Shown here one piece after another: positions 18,409 to 26,964 of a stretch of DNA of 64,000 bases. This DNA comes from a virus, in IMG/VR virus record IMGVR_UViG_3300046007_008124, positions 1 through 64,000 of that record; one strand, written 5' to 3'. The number at the start of each line of letters is the position of its first letter. The first letter of the stretch is position 1. The translations under genes were made by a program, and so were the position numbers. A model generated the notes under the pieces. It was not told where the DNA came from, ran no database searches, and saw only the letters and a list, made by a program, of their open reading frames with translations.

Positions 18409-18999
18409 TTATTTAATTTTTTTAGTTGGTAACCCAACATATGTTCCCGGTTCTAAAATATGTTTTACAATACCAGACCCAAGACCAATAGTTACATTGT
18501 TGCAAATGTTTATTTTTTCTCTTATTGATGAATTTGTTCCAAGATATACACAGTCACCTAAGTTACAATTACCTGAGACTTTAACTCCTGGGGCTGTTGT
18601 GAAGTAATCGCCAATCCTACAATCATGACCTATTGTTGTGTGTAGGTTTAGATGCGCATGCTTACCTATCTTAATATTTGTTGTTAGAATACATCCAGCA
18701 CATACTATACTCCCTTCACCTATCTCCAAATCTTTATCTAAAACTTGAGCTGATGGGTGTATGAAGGAGAAGTACTTAGTATTGCTTGGTAGTCTTTGAG
18801 ACATATCGTATCTCATTTTAGGATCTCCAATAGCAATCAATACTTCGTACTTACTAGGGTCAAACTCAGACAATGGTCTTATATATTCGTTACCTTCTTC
18901 CCAATAGTGATCATCTATAAACCGCTTTATAGTTGGGTCTCCAATATGGACAATAATTTCTTTAGCAAATCCACCATTGCCAATTAACGCTTTAATCAT
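18409..18999 (-). CDS. NeuD/PglD-like sugar O-/N-acyltransferase
   Basis: The 196-residue protein has an N-terminal small Rossmann part (ALIGNGGFAKEIIVHIGD, EVLIAIGDPKMRYDM). A left-handed beta-helix of hexapeptide repeats follows, for example IGEGSIVCAGCILTTNIKIG, HLNLHTTIGHDCRIGDYFTT and GVKVSGNCNLGD. His in TTIGHDC is the likely catalytic base. The ending PGTYVGLPTKKIK is typical of this acetyltransferase family. It would acetylate an amino sugar or sialic-acid-like sugar, which fits the DegT-type aminotransferase two genes away. Confidence 0.8.
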   Translation of the reverse strand: MIKALIGNGGFAKEIIVHIGDPTIKRFIDDHYWEEGNEYIRPLSEFDPSKYEVLIAIGDPKMRYDMSQRLPSNTKYFSFIHPSAQVLDKDLEIGEGSIVCAGCILTTNIKIGKHAHLNLHTTIGHDCRIGDYFTTAPGVKVSGNCNLGDCVYLGTNSSIREKINICNNVTIGLGSGIVKHILEPGTYVGLPTKKIK

Positions 19000-19724
19000 A
19001 TTATTATTTTATTGTATTTAAAGTCTTCACTTGATTGTGACCAAATTTTGACTAAATTATTTTTTTTATTCTCATAATAAGGATTACCATCAAAATATAA
19101 ATCCCAGGTTAAATGATAAGCCACATTTTTTGTCGTTTTAAAATATTTACCACCGTTTTTAACCGCTTTATTAAAAATATTCGTATCAATAAAATGAATA
19201 TTTTTAATTAAAAATAAAGTTTTATTAGTAAAAGTTAATAAATGTGCACCCGTTTTTCCAAATGTTGATGATGGTTCAATGTCGGACCTACTTTTCATAA
19301 AATCAATGTATGGTTGAATACCAACAACTCTATTAGGACCTTTGTTTAAATAACTGTTACCATGGTATAAACTAACACCACATACATAACATTCTGGGTC
19401 TTTGAAAGTTGATATTATTTCTTTAAATGTTTCTTTTATATCATATAAAAATAAATCACCATCAGTATAAGTAATAAAATCATATTCTGAAAGTAAATCA
19501 TAGTAATCTCTAACAAACACGTTTAACGCATTTGCCCCAGTATTCTTATTAAATTGAATATAACCAACTAACTTTTGGTTTGAGAAATATTCTTTGATTA
19601 AGTGTGAGTTTTCGGAATGATTTTCAACAACAAAAAAATCAGCGTCTGCTGTTTTTAATGAATCAAAAGAAGTTCTTATAATATCTAAATTTTCAAATGC
19701 TAAAAAAACTACAATATGCTTCAT
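18996..19724 (-). CDS. Putative glycosyltransferase, GT-A type
   Basis: A 242-residue protein with IVVFLAFENLDIIRTSFDSL at the N-terminus and an Asn-rich loop (VVENHSENS). The stretch LVGYIQFNKNTGANALNVF is followed by a DxD-like motif in FITYTDGDLFLYD (about 85-97). The layout matches small GT2-like enzymes. It overlaps the acyltransferase by four bases and the aminotransferase by four. The acceptor is unknown. Confidence 0.6.
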   Translation of the reverse strand: MKHIVVFLAFENLDIIRTSFDSLKTADADFFVVENHSENSHLIKEYFSNQKLVGYIQFNKNTGANALNVFVRDYYDLLSEYDFITYTDGDLFLYDIKETFKEIISTFKDPECYVCGVSLYHGNSYLNKGPNRVVGIQPYIDFMKSRSDIEPSSTFGKTGAHLLTFTNKTLFLIKNIHFIDTNIFNKAVKNGGKYFKTTKNVAYHLTWDLYFDGNPYYENKKNNLVKIWSQSSEDFKYNKIII

Positions 19725-20362
19725 TGTTTATAAATATCAAATTTAGATAAATCAGGATAAGGTAATTCTAGATCTTCATTATGTTTTGGGGTTCCGTCAA
19801 CATTGTAGAATTGATTCATTAATAACAAACCTCTTGTTGCTAACTCTGGCATCATATAATAATTCCACCCAATCATATCAAAGTAATCATCATGATATGA
19901 ACATTCTCGCCTTCCACTATATCTAGCTCTTTTAAACCACAAATAAGCATCATAATCATCAGTTAATATTGCACCTCCTTTTGATAGTTTAAAATGTTTG
20001 TATGGTCCAGTAAATGAAATACACATATGTGTATTTTTTTTATACATATTATGTGTAAATGATAACGCCGAATCCCAAACATTACTACCAACTAAATTAT
20101 AAGACCCTTTTATTGTTTTCCCTTCAACTTCATAAAAATCAACTTTTAATCCTGCGTGTATTATTTCACAAGGAACTGAAGGATATGTCCTAGAAGGAAT
20201 AGTAATTTTTTCACCAATACTTTTTTTAATGTTTTTTTCATAATATAATGAAAGAAAAAGTGCGTTACTTTGGTTATCAACCGTAATTACATACGGCGCT
20301 CCAGTATAATCAGATAAAGATTTTTCAAAATCCTCTGTTATTTTATAAATTCCATTTGCCAT
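19721..20362 (-). CDS. Short DegT/DnrJ/EryC1/StrS-type sugar aminotransferase
   Basis: I choose the ATG at 20362 (MANGIYKI) rather than the longer frame from 20401: it directly follows the preceding stop, has a GGGGAT stretch in front, and the extra residues look unlike the family. The 213-residue protein shows VDNQSNALFLSLY, ITIPSRTYPSVPCEIIHAGL, VWDSALSF (Asp97, likely PLP N1 contact) and SFTGPYKHFKLSKGGAIL, with Lys122 the likely Schiff-base Lys. Family members are usually about 370 residues, so the C-terminal small domain is missing. It would make an amino sugar, or bind PLP without full activity. Confidence 0.65.
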   Translation of the reverse strand: MANGIYKITEDFEKSLSDYTGAPYVITVDNQSNALFLSLYYEKNIKKSIGEKITIPSRTYPSVPCEIIHAGLKVDFYEVEGKTIKGSYNLVGSNVWDSALSFTHNMYKKNTHMCISFTGPYKHFKLSKGGAILTDDYDAYLWFKRARYSGRRECSYHDDYFDMIGWNYYMMPELATRGLLLMNQFYNVDGTPKHNEDLELPYPDLSKFDIYKQ

Positions 20363-20363
20363 A

Positions 20364-21038
20364 TTATCCCCATTTATTTTTAAAGTTAATTCCCAAACCA
20401 TCAGTCATTTCATATTTTTTTTCTTTTTCAATTAAACCGTGACTACGACTTAATAAATGAGTTACTTTTGAATTAGTTATTAATCCATGTTTTATTTTAT
20501 TTTCAATTAAACAATTGGCATAATCATTGTCTTGATACCAAAATGTAAATTGTTCGTCAAAACCACCAATTTTTTCAATAACAGATTTATGAACAAGTAT
20601 TGACCAACCTGTTACTTCATATGAAGTTCTATATCCATAATATATGTGTATTTTTTGATCAAAAGGTTTGTGTCTAAACCAAGTATCATCCATTGGTGAC
20701 ATAGAAAGTAGTTCGTTATCAAATTGATTTGCAACCAACATATTTTCTAAAAAATTTTTATGATAAATTGTGTCGTTGTTTGATATTAAAATCCAGTCAC
20801 TCACACATTCTTTAAGACCAATATTTAAAAATTTATTATAATTAAATTTAATACCTGGTTGGATTACTTTAACATTTTCTTGTGAGTATTTATATTCTTT
20901 TTCTGAATCTGTCTCAACTAAAATAATATTAAATTTATGAGTACTTGAACTTGAATTTAAACTATCAATACAATCATTATTCATTTTAAGTATTGAATCG
21001 TTTTTTGCGTAACTTAAAATTATAACATCTATTGTCAT
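20364..21038 (-). CDS. Family 2 glycosyltransferase
   Basis: The 224-residue GT-A enzyme shows IDVIILSYAKNDSIL, FNIILVETDSEKEYKY, IKFNYNKFLNIGLKE and SDWILISNNDTIYHKNFLEN. The motif SNNDT replaces the usual DxD. The acceptor side contains GGFDEQFTFWYQDNDYANCL, the classic 'GGFDE.F..w.qD.D' pattern of rhamnosyl- and related GT2 enzymes. One base separates its stop from the aminotransferase start, and it meets the next gene at a single base (21038). Confidence 0.8.
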   Translation of the reverse strand: MTIDVIILSYAKNDSILKMNNDCIDSLNSSSSTHKFNIILVETDSEKEYKYSQENVKVIQPGIKFNYNKFLNIGLKECVSDWILISNNDTIYHKNFLENMLVANQFDNELLSMSPMDDTWFRHKPFDQKIHIYYGYRTSYEVTGWSILVHKSVIEKIGGFDEQFTFWYQDNDYANCLIENKIKHGLITNSKVTHLLSRSHGLIEKEKKYEMTDGLGINFKNKWG

Positions 21039-22561
21039 TATCTTTTATTGTATAAGTAATTTATAATATTATAAACAGATTGTTGGTTAAGTAAAGGAGT
21101 TTCTGTTGGTAATACACCGTGTTTCTTTTTATAATGTTCAGTTCCTCTTTTATAATTTTCATTCCATTCTGGAGTTCTAGCAATAGTACTTTCTTGAATT
21201 GAGTTCGGTATGTCACTCAAATACTCCCAACTATTTTCAATGTCCGCAAAATACCAGAAAGGTGGGTGAAAATTATTTTTTATTGTTTGAAATGTGTGTT
21301 CTACGTGTTCCCAAGCATTTTTAAACATTGGGTCAAATAGACCAATTTTATCTAAAACAGATTTGTGGTAGTAAGAAAATGCACCAACACAATTTGGGTA
21401 TAATACAATTTTTTTACCTTCCGGATATGGAATAATCATTCTTGGATTTGGTTCACTATCAACATCTTTTCTATCTTCAAGAGTTTTAAATCCGGTTGAT
21501 CCCTTTTTATTTGCTGGTCCGTGAAGGGCAAAATTAAGATGTTTTATTCCTGAAATAACAGAATGTTTAATATATTCTTCAAAAACTTTTTCATCTTTAA
21601 TTAAAATATCATCCTCCATTAAAAATATGTGTTCACATCCTTGGTCTAATAGATATTGCATTGCCGAATTTTTTGCGGCACCAACAGACATATTTGTTTC
21701 GTGTTGGATGAGGTGAGCTTGTTCCGGATAAGATGAATTATCATACGGTGTTCCGTCATTTACAATAACAAAATGTTTCATCCAATTTGGTACCGTAAAT
21801 GCACTTTGTTTTATTCTGTGTTCAGCGTTATAAGTTGTCATACCAATACCAACCTTATCAATATCAAAAAACATTTTTTCTTCTAATGTACGATTATTTG
21901 ATAACCTAACTGGAAGTTTGTCTTTGTATTTTTCTTCAAACTGAATTTTATTATCTTCCCATTGTTGGTTAGTTTGACCAATTGACATATGTGTAACTCT
22001 AATTTGAGTTGTAACTGCTAACTTAACTCCGTTTAAATAATTCTCAAAACAAAATGGAATCTCATAAAAATGAAATCCTTTAAATGATTCGTCAAAATTA
22101 TTTTTAATTTTTGTTTTGTTAACAGCAAAAAATAAACCATCTAAAACAACAACTTCTTTTAATTTATTTCCTTGGTCCGGAGAATAAGTGTTTGTCCATT
22201 TTTTACCTTCGTGTTTGTGTGAAACAATACCTGTCATTGATTCTTTTAATGTCCACCAACGACCATCAATTAAATCTGTTGTCCCAGCAATTCCAATTAT
22301 ACCAAACTCTGGATTTTTATTAAAAAGTTTTAATAATTTTTCACCCCAATTATTTGTGTCAAACTCAATATCATCGTGACAGAAAACCACAATATTATTT
22401 TGAGCTTCATTTAATATTTCATTATAAACTTCGGCCAAACCTTTATCTCCGGTGTTAACCTTTTCAATAACCTCAAATTTTTTATTACCACCACAAGTTT
22501 TTTTGTAGTAGTCAATTAAAGTTGGGTTATGTTCCCTTGTTGAATATCCTATTGTAATCAT
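21038..22561 (-). CDS. Two-domain glycosyltransferase (tandem GT-A)
   Basis: The 507-residue protein contains two GT-A domains. Domain 1 (about 1-215) has MITIGYSTREHNP, LAEVYNEILNEAQNNIVVFC with HDDIEFD as its metal site, and FGIIGIAGT. Domain 2 (about 235-507) has GIGMTTYNAEHRIKQ, HFVIVNDGTPYD, NMSVGAAKNSAMQYLLDQGC and the acidic motif FLMEDDILIKD, then CVGAFSYYHKSVLDKIG. Two active sites suggest that it adds two sugars or a disaccharide repeat. It overlaps the dUTPase gene by four bases. Confidence 0.75.
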   Translation of the reverse strand: MITIGYSTREHNPTLIDYYKKTCGGNKKFEVIEKVNTGDKGLAEVYNEILNEAQNNIVVFCHDDIEFDTNNWGEKLLKLFNKNPEFGIIGIAGTTDLIDGRWWTLKESMTGIVSHKHEGKKWTNTYSPDQGNKLKEVVVLDGLFFAVNKTKIKNNFDESFKGFHFYEIPFCFENYLNGVKLAVTTQIRVTHMSIGQTNQQWEDNKIQFEEKYKDKLPVRLSNNRTLEEKMFFDIDKVGIGMTTYNAEHRIKQSAFTVPNWMKHFVIVNDGTPYDNSSYPEQAHLIQHETNMSVGAAKNSAMQYLLDQGCEHIFLMEDDILIKDEKVFEEYIKHSVISGIKHLNFALHGPANKKGSTGFKTLEDRKDVDSEPNPRMIIPYPEGKKIVLYPNCVGAFSYYHKSVLDKIGLFDPMFKNAWEHVEHTFQTIKNNFHPPFWYFADIENSWEYLSDIPNSIQESTIARTPEWNENYKRGTEHYKKKHGVLPTETPLLNQQSVYNIINYLYNKR

Positions 22562-23166
22562 ATACCTGTACTACCAAAACCATTATCGGATCTATCCTTA
22601 CTTTCAACATTTGTAACCTCAACTAATTCAAGCCATTTGCCGCAAACAACAGGACTAACAACGCCTTGTGCTACTTTTTGTCCTTTTTCAATTTTAATTG
22701 TATCTTTTGTTGTATTAAATAAAATTACTTTAATCTCACCGGTATACCCTTGATCTACAGTTCCTGGTGAATTTAAAACCATAAGACCTTGTTTTAGTGC
22801 TAAACCACTTTTTGACCTTACTTGTATTTCATAACCATCTGGAATATCAAAATGTAATCCAGTTGGGGCAAGCGCCCTACCAAACGGTCCGATAATTAAT
22901 TCTTCTGTTGAATATAAATCAAACCCTGAATCTGTTGGGTATGCGTACTCCGGAAAAATAGCATCTTCATTTGATTTTGAATACTGTAACGGCATTGTTG
23001 GTTGAAACGCGTCCATATCGGCTGACAACTGATTGATGTCCAAACCAAATTCAGAAAAGATTGAGTTATAATCCTCTTGATTTATATCTTCCACTTCAGG
23101 CGCATCACCAAACAAATTTTCAATTTCAGCTAGTTGTTTTTTTAAATCTTCTAAATTTTCTTCCAT
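22558..23166 (-). CDS. dut: dUTP diphosphatase with acidic N-terminal extension
   Basis: All five trimeric dUTPase motifs are visible: PTDSGFDLYS (77-86), RSKSGLA (117-123), GTVDQGYTGEI (135-145), GQKVAQGV (162-169) and RSDNGFGSTG (192-201). The enzyme hydrolyses dUTP to dUMP and pyrophosphate, supplying dTMP precursor and keeping uracil out of phage DNA. The first about 60 residues are an acidic helical extension not found in the minimal family (usually near 150 residues); its role is unknown. It is packed between a glycosyltransferase and an exonuclease gene with start/stop overlaps. Confidence 0.93.
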   Translation of the reverse strand: MEENLEDLKKQLAEIENLFGDAPEVEDINQEDYNSIFSEFGLDINQLSADMDAFQPTMPLQYSKSNEDAIFPEYAYPTDSGFDLYSTEELIIGPFGRALAPTGLHFDIPDGYEIQVRSKSGLALKQGLMVLNSPGTVDQGYTGEIKVILFNTTKDTIKIEKGQKVAQGVVSPVVCGKWLELVEVTNVESKDRSDNGFGSTGI

Positions 23167-23885
23167 TATTCTAAACTTTTTAATTTCATTATGGTGTCAA
23201 TTAATACATTGACATCCTTTTCACAGTATTCTGTGATTTCTTTTATTTTTTGTTCTTCCCAGTATGCTTTATGAACATTTACACCAGTGATTTCACCATC
23301 TTTTGGTGTTGGTATATCAAGACAAGAGCATAACAAGTCTAATGACCCAATTGACGTATACGAACCATATTGCCAGATTTCTTTTGTATCAATTGCTTTT
23401 ATTTCCCAAGGTTTTGTATCATAAGATGGGAGAATTTTTGATGGACGTATTCCATTTATAATCATTCTTTTTGCAAGCATTGGAATATCAAAATTCTTTA
23501 GATTGTGTCCACATAAAAAGAATCCAAGTTTTTCACAACGGTCCAAGAGTGTTCTTACTTCTTTTAGTAGTTTTTTCTCATCATCACCAAAAAAAGATTG
23601 TTTTTTTGTTTCACCATTGTCCAAAACAAAAGCAACTGATACGCAAACAATTTTTGCAAACTCTGGAACAAGTGCGGCTCTTTTTTTAAAAACTTCATTT
23701 TTCCATTCAGTTTCAGATTCTCCAATTGTGTTATCTTCTGGAAATCGTTTTAAAAACCAATCAAAATATTTGTGAAATTGTTCCGCAATTTGTGGACTAA
23801 ATCTTTCACAAGATTCAAAATCTGGACAACCACCAACGGTTTCAATATCTAAAAATAAAATTTTTGTTATAGGTATGTTTATCAT
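23166..23885 (-). CDS. DEDD-type 3'-5' exonuclease
   Basis: The 239-residue protein shows the three exonuclease motifs: ILFLDIETVGG (ExoI, Asp and Glu), FLCGHNLKNFDIPMLAKRM (ExoII) and ITEYCEKDVNVLIDTI (ExoIII, YxxxD form). It resembles the stand-alone exonuclease domain related to family B polymerases. It probably acts in DNA repair, recombination or degradation of nucleic acid ends. It overlaps dUTPase by one base, consistent with a nucleotide/DNA metabolism pair. Confidence 0.8.
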   Translation of the reverse strand: MINIPITKILFLDIETVGGCPDFESCERFSPQIAEQFHKYFDWFLKRFPEDNTIGESETEWKNEVFKKRAALVPEFAKIVCVSVAFVLDNGETKKQSFFGDDEKKLLKEVRTLLDRCEKLGFFLCGHNLKNFDIPMLAKRMIINGIRPSKILPSYDTKPWEIKAIDTKEIWQYGSYTSIGSLDLLCSCLDIPTPKDGEITGVNVHKAYWEEQKIKEITEYCEKDVNVLIDTIMKLKSLE

Positions 23886-23886
23886 A

Positions 23887-25101
23887 TTATTTAATTAAAG
23901 ATTTGTAAAATTCTGCTCTTGTTTTAGTGACATTATTTAAATCGTATTTATCTTTTACGGTTTCGTATAATCTTTCACCAAGATCTGTAATCATATTTGG
24001 ATTATCAACTAATTTTTTAATGTTTTTATACCAATCACTGTGATTATTATGTTCATTAACAAGAAGGGCGTTTCCGTCTGTAAATTGACCATTTTTAAGT
24101 GCGTGTTTTAAATCAATAGTGTATGGACCAACATTTGACGCAATTAATGCTTTTTTATAAAACCCAGCTTCAATAACTTTAAGTTGGGATTTCATTCTAT
24201 TAAAAATATGGTTTTTAATTGGTGCTAACGAAATATCAAATTTTGAGTAGTTTTTAGCATAAGAGTTTACAGGTCTTGTCCAAACCCTAACATAATTTTC
24301 TTTTTCAACACCAGGATAATCATTTTCAACAAAAGTGTCTAAATATTCTTTATACTTTGGTGTTATAATATTGTAGTTTGCTGTAAAAATTTCCTCATAT
24401 TTAACCCAAACAGTTTCTTCTGGTTTAATTGTTCTTTGTGTTTTTTCACCAGTTTGTTTATTAATTTCTGTTACAGTTCCACGAATATCAAAACCACAAA
24501 CATAATATTGTAACTTATCTTGTACTTGTGATAATTTTGAAACCATACCGTCAAGTAATTTTAAATCGTGTAAGTGAGAAGAACCACCTAACCAACCAAT
24601 TCTAATTTTATCAGAAGGTAATGTTGGTTCATTAAATTGTGGGTCATTTGGGTCTACAGCATTTGGTAATACAATAACATTTTTATTGAATCTTTTAATT
24701 TCGTTTGCAAAAAGTTCTGTTGTTGTTGTCACATAATTACAAACTTTTAGATTTGCAACTATTTTTTCGTGAATTTTATTCTGAACAATAAGTTGGTGTA
24801 TTGGGTGTTCTTTTGTTGGTAACCAATAATCATCAATGTCACCAATTACAACAATACCAATTGACCTTAATTTTTTAATAAACTCAACCGAAGCATCATA
24901 ATCGGTTCCAATAATTCTATGAAAATGAACAATTTGATATTTTTTCCAAAATTCTAAATCGTTTATATTAACACTATATTCAATATCTACGTGGAACTCT
25001 TCCGGATATAAATTTTGTAACTTAACATGGGGGTCAACAGATCTAAATTTACCAACTCCACTACCATCTGATGGTAGTACTAAAACATTTATTTTACTCA
25101 T
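23887..25101 (-). CDS. GT4-like glycosyltransferase
   Basis: A 404-residue GT-B protein. The N-terminal domain has INVLVLPSDGSGVGKFRSVD, IVHFHRIIGTDYD, IGIVVIGDIDDYW and NYVTTTTELFANEIK. The C-terminal domain has VIVLPNAVDP, IRIGWLGGSSHLHDLKLLDG, then KFDISLAPIKNHIFNRMKS and LKVIEAGFYKKALIASNVGP with the conserved Glu. It is the first gene of the glycan operon downstream of the terminator at 25150-25194, so a promoter probably lies within 25102-25150. The acceptor is unknown. Confidence 0.78.
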   Translation of the reverse strand: MSKINVLVLPSDGSGVGKFRSVDPHVKLQNLYPEEFHVDIEYSVNINDLEFWKKYQIVHFHRIIGTDYDASVEFIKKLRSIGIVVIGDIDDYWLPTKEHPIHQLIVQNKIHEKIVANLKVCNYVTTTTELFANEIKRFNKNVIVLPNAVDPNDPQFNEPTLPSDKIRIGWLGGSSHLHDLKLLDGMVSKLSQVQDKLQYYVCGFDIRGTVTEINKQTGEKTQRTIKPEETVWVKYEEIFTANYNIITPKYKEYLDTFVENDYPGVEKENYVRVWTRPVNSYAKNYSKFDISLAPIKNHIFNRMKSQLKVIEAGFYKKALIASNVGPYTIDLKHALKNGQFTDGNALLVNEHNNHSDWYKNIKKLVDNPNMITDLGERLYETVKDKYDLNNVTKTRAEFYKSLIK

Positions 25102-25149
25102 TTAATAATTTTTATTTAAAATATATCAAACTACATTTTAAATATCAAT

Positions 25150-25194
25150 ATATAAAAAAACAAAAAATCCCCCCAATTAATTTTGAGAGGACTT
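25150..25194 (-). terminator. Rho-independent-type terminator
   Basis: Read on the minus strand, AAGTCCTCTC and GGGGGGATTT form a 10-bp stem (several G-U pairs) around a 10-base A/T loop, and T6-G-T7 follows. The same sequence read on the plus strand pairs poorly (C-A clashes), so the element is directional. It would end transcription of the 27934-25217 virion operon before the glycan operon. Confidence 0.75.
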
Positions 25195-25216
25195 TACTTT
25201 ATCGATGACACTTAAA

Positions 25217-25792
25217 TTATTTTGCTATTTTTTTTATCTTTGTTACTCTACCTTCAAAGATATGTTGACCAACTCTAAATTTAAACTGATCGTTTGATTT
25301 TGTTTCTGATTCTGTTAATAAACCATTTTCTCTTAAAACATCTTCTACTGTTTCTCTAACAATTTGCCTAATATCATTATTTGATTGTTTAGGGATTGAT
25401 TTTTGTTTTGGTATATTAGAATTCTCTTCACTAACATTATTATTCATTAATCTTGACGCTCTCTCAACTAAATCATTACTTAACCCAACACCAGAATGTA
25501 CACCCATTGTTGGTTGATCAATTGGGTGTTCAATCATTAATCTTTTAATTTCATCAGGTAATTTTGAATTTAAAATTCTATCTTTTGTTGGTATTTCTGT
25601 GTTATATTGTTTTGGTGTTGCTTCTTGAAGGAATTCTTGTGGTAAATTATAAGTTGCATTTGGTGTTTGGAACTGTTGTAACTCAGGTACATTAGGTATA
25701 TTCTTAGCCTGACCCCTATCCATATTATTGTGTTTATCCATTATTTTTTTGGATATTAATAATTTGTTAATTAAATCTTGTTCTGAATTCAT
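25217..25792 (-). CDS. Putative virion or prohead-associated protein (191 aa)
   Basis: A hydrophilic, mostly disordered protein rich in Asn, Gln and Pro. It has one helical segment near residues 140-160 (DIRQIVRETVEDVLRENG) containing an L-x-E tripeptide, and ends in a small beta-rich patch (FKFRVGQHIFEGRVTKIKK). Low complexity and position at the end of a small-protein operon suggest a scaffolding, internal head or tail-assembly role. It overlaps the upstream WYL-like gene by four bases, and the terminator follows 23 bases after its stop. No family is recognised. Confidence 0.5.
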   Translation of the reverse strand: MNSEQDLINKLLISKKIMDKHNNMDRGQAKNIPNVPELQQFQTPNATYNLPQEFLQEATPKQYNTEIPTKDRILNSKLPDEIKRLMIEHPIDQPTMGVHSGVGLSNDLVERASRLMNNNVSEENSNIPKQKSIPKQSNNDIRQIVRETVEDVLRENGLLTESETKSNDQFKFRVGQHIFEGRVTKIKKIAK

Positions 25793-26205
25793 ATTTCTTC
25801 TATATTTTGTTCTTCTGGTCTATTATCAAAGACCGCGTTAATTATTACTCTTGTCATACTTTTATCACCATTTGGGTTATAACCAGGTCTAACTTCATTA
25901 AAGTTTTCCATAGTTGGTTTATAATTTATTATTTTATCAACTCTAAACATTCTCCAACTAGGCAATGGTTTTTTACCCAAATACGCTCTATGTGACGCAC
26001 CCTCAACATCCCAAGCTCTCAATACTGGGTTTCCAGCTTTACTATAACCATAACAAACAGGTTCAATAATTCTTAATCCTTTTCCTCCTGGTTCATCACC
26101 ATCATAATAAACAATAACCCTTCGTTTTTTTTTAATAGAATCTACGATAGCATCAATAGAAGCTACTTCAACAATAAGGTCTTTTAATGTATTGTAAAGT
26201 TTCAT
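25789..26205 (-). CDS. Stand-alone WYL-like domain protein
   Basis: The 138-residue protein starts MKLYNTLKDLIVEVAS, a targeting-like helix with an I-V-E tripeptide. An Sm/SH3-like barrel then resembles WYL domains: RRVIVYYDGDEPGGKGLRII, EPVCYGYSKAGNPVLRAWDV and WRMFRVDKI. WYL domains usually sense ligands or nucleic acids in bacterial regulators and CRISPR or defence accessory proteins. Here there is no DNA-binding domain, and the location among virion-type genes suggests a structural or packaged variant. It shares one base with the upstream gene. Confidence 0.6.
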   Translation of the reverse strand: MKLYNTLKDLIVEVASIDAIVDSIKKKRRVIVYYDGDEPGGKGLRIIEPVCYGYSKAGNPVLRAWDVEGASHRAYLGKKPLPSWRMFRVDKIINYKPTMENFNEVRPGYNPNGDKSMTRVIINAVFDNRPEEQNIEEI

Positions 26206-26492
26206 TAAGCTGTTGGTGTGGTATAAGGTTTGTCTCTTTGATATTCGTTAATTTTAATTTCATTGATTCTTTCAATTATGTCAATAGAAGAACCACCATT
26301 TGCTGTATCAAGAAAACCACCGGTACCTTTACCTTGTTCATCACCATCAGAAATAGCATCTTTATTTGTTGCAGAATAAGGGTTAACAGCTTTGTAATCG
26401 TTTTTTGGAATCAACCTATTTCTTTGTTGTTCACCCACCATACCCAACTCATTCATTGGTTGGCTAAAATCTAATCTTTCACTTACTGGCAT
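26205..26492 (-). CDS. Small hydrophilic phage protein (95 aa)
   Basis: Begins MPVSERLDFSQPMNELGM; mostly polar with Gly/Asp-rich loops (SDGDEQGKGTGG), with one short helix near the C-terminus (IIERINEIKINEY). No domain is recognised. It sits in an operon of short virion-type genes and is separated by one base from its upstream neighbour's stop. Confidence 0.5.
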   Translation of the reverse strand: MPVSERLDFSQPMNELGMVGEQQRNRLIPKNDYKAVNPYSATNKDAISDGDEQGKGTGGFLDTANGGSSIDIIERINEIKINEYQRDKPYTTPTA

Positions 26493-26493
26493 T

Positions 26494-26964
26494 TTAAATT
26501 ATTTTTTTAATTAAATCGTTTATCCTTACTATACTTTCTTGTATTTTAAGGTCATCCACTTGACTTTTGTGTTCTTGTGAGGGTCTATTTAAATCTGCTA
26601 ACCAACCCATATCATCAATTAATTGTTGATTAACATCATCTGGCATATACTCTCTATTTATCTGTTGGGTTTGTTCATCACCTCTTCTTAATGAATCCAA
26701 AGTTTGGTCCACCCAATTTCTCATATAATCACCACCGTTTAATATAAACGGAGCATCTTCTTTATTTCCATTGTAGTTATCAAAATAATTTTTAATTCTA
26801 CCCAACTGTTGATATGTTACTTGACCATTTGTTCTTAAATCAGTATTTCTATTGTGACCTTCAACCGATGAATCAGAATTAGGTACCTGTTGAAAACACA
26901 CTGTAAGGTGGTCAATCATTTCTTTTGGTATTTGAATTATTTTTCCGTAAAGACTACTATTCAC
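26494..26964 (-). CDS. Hypothetical virion-operon protein (156 aa)
   Basis: Begins MNSSLYGKIIQIPKEMIDHL. The middle contains VTYQQLGRIKNYFDNYNG and GGDYMRNWVDQTLDSLRRG, and the C-terminus is an amphipathic helix (VRINDLIKKII). A mixed alpha-helical fold is likely. The order among neighbours suggests head or neck assembly. It overlaps the 325-residue upstream gene by eight bases. No named family. Confidence 0.5.
   Translation of the reverse strand: MNSSLYGKIIQIPKEMIDHLTVCFQQVPNSDSSVEGHNRNTDLRTNGQVTYQQLGRIKNYFDNYNGNKEDAPFILNGGDYMRNWVDQTLDSLRRGDEQTQQINREYMPDDVNQQLIDDMGWLADLNRPSQEHKSQVDDLKIQESIVRINDLIKKII

Noticed and set aside
20363-20401. Upstream start at 20401 for the aminotransferase
   Set aside because: The extra 13 residues overlap the preceding gene and look unlike the family; the ATG at 20362 follows directly after its stop.
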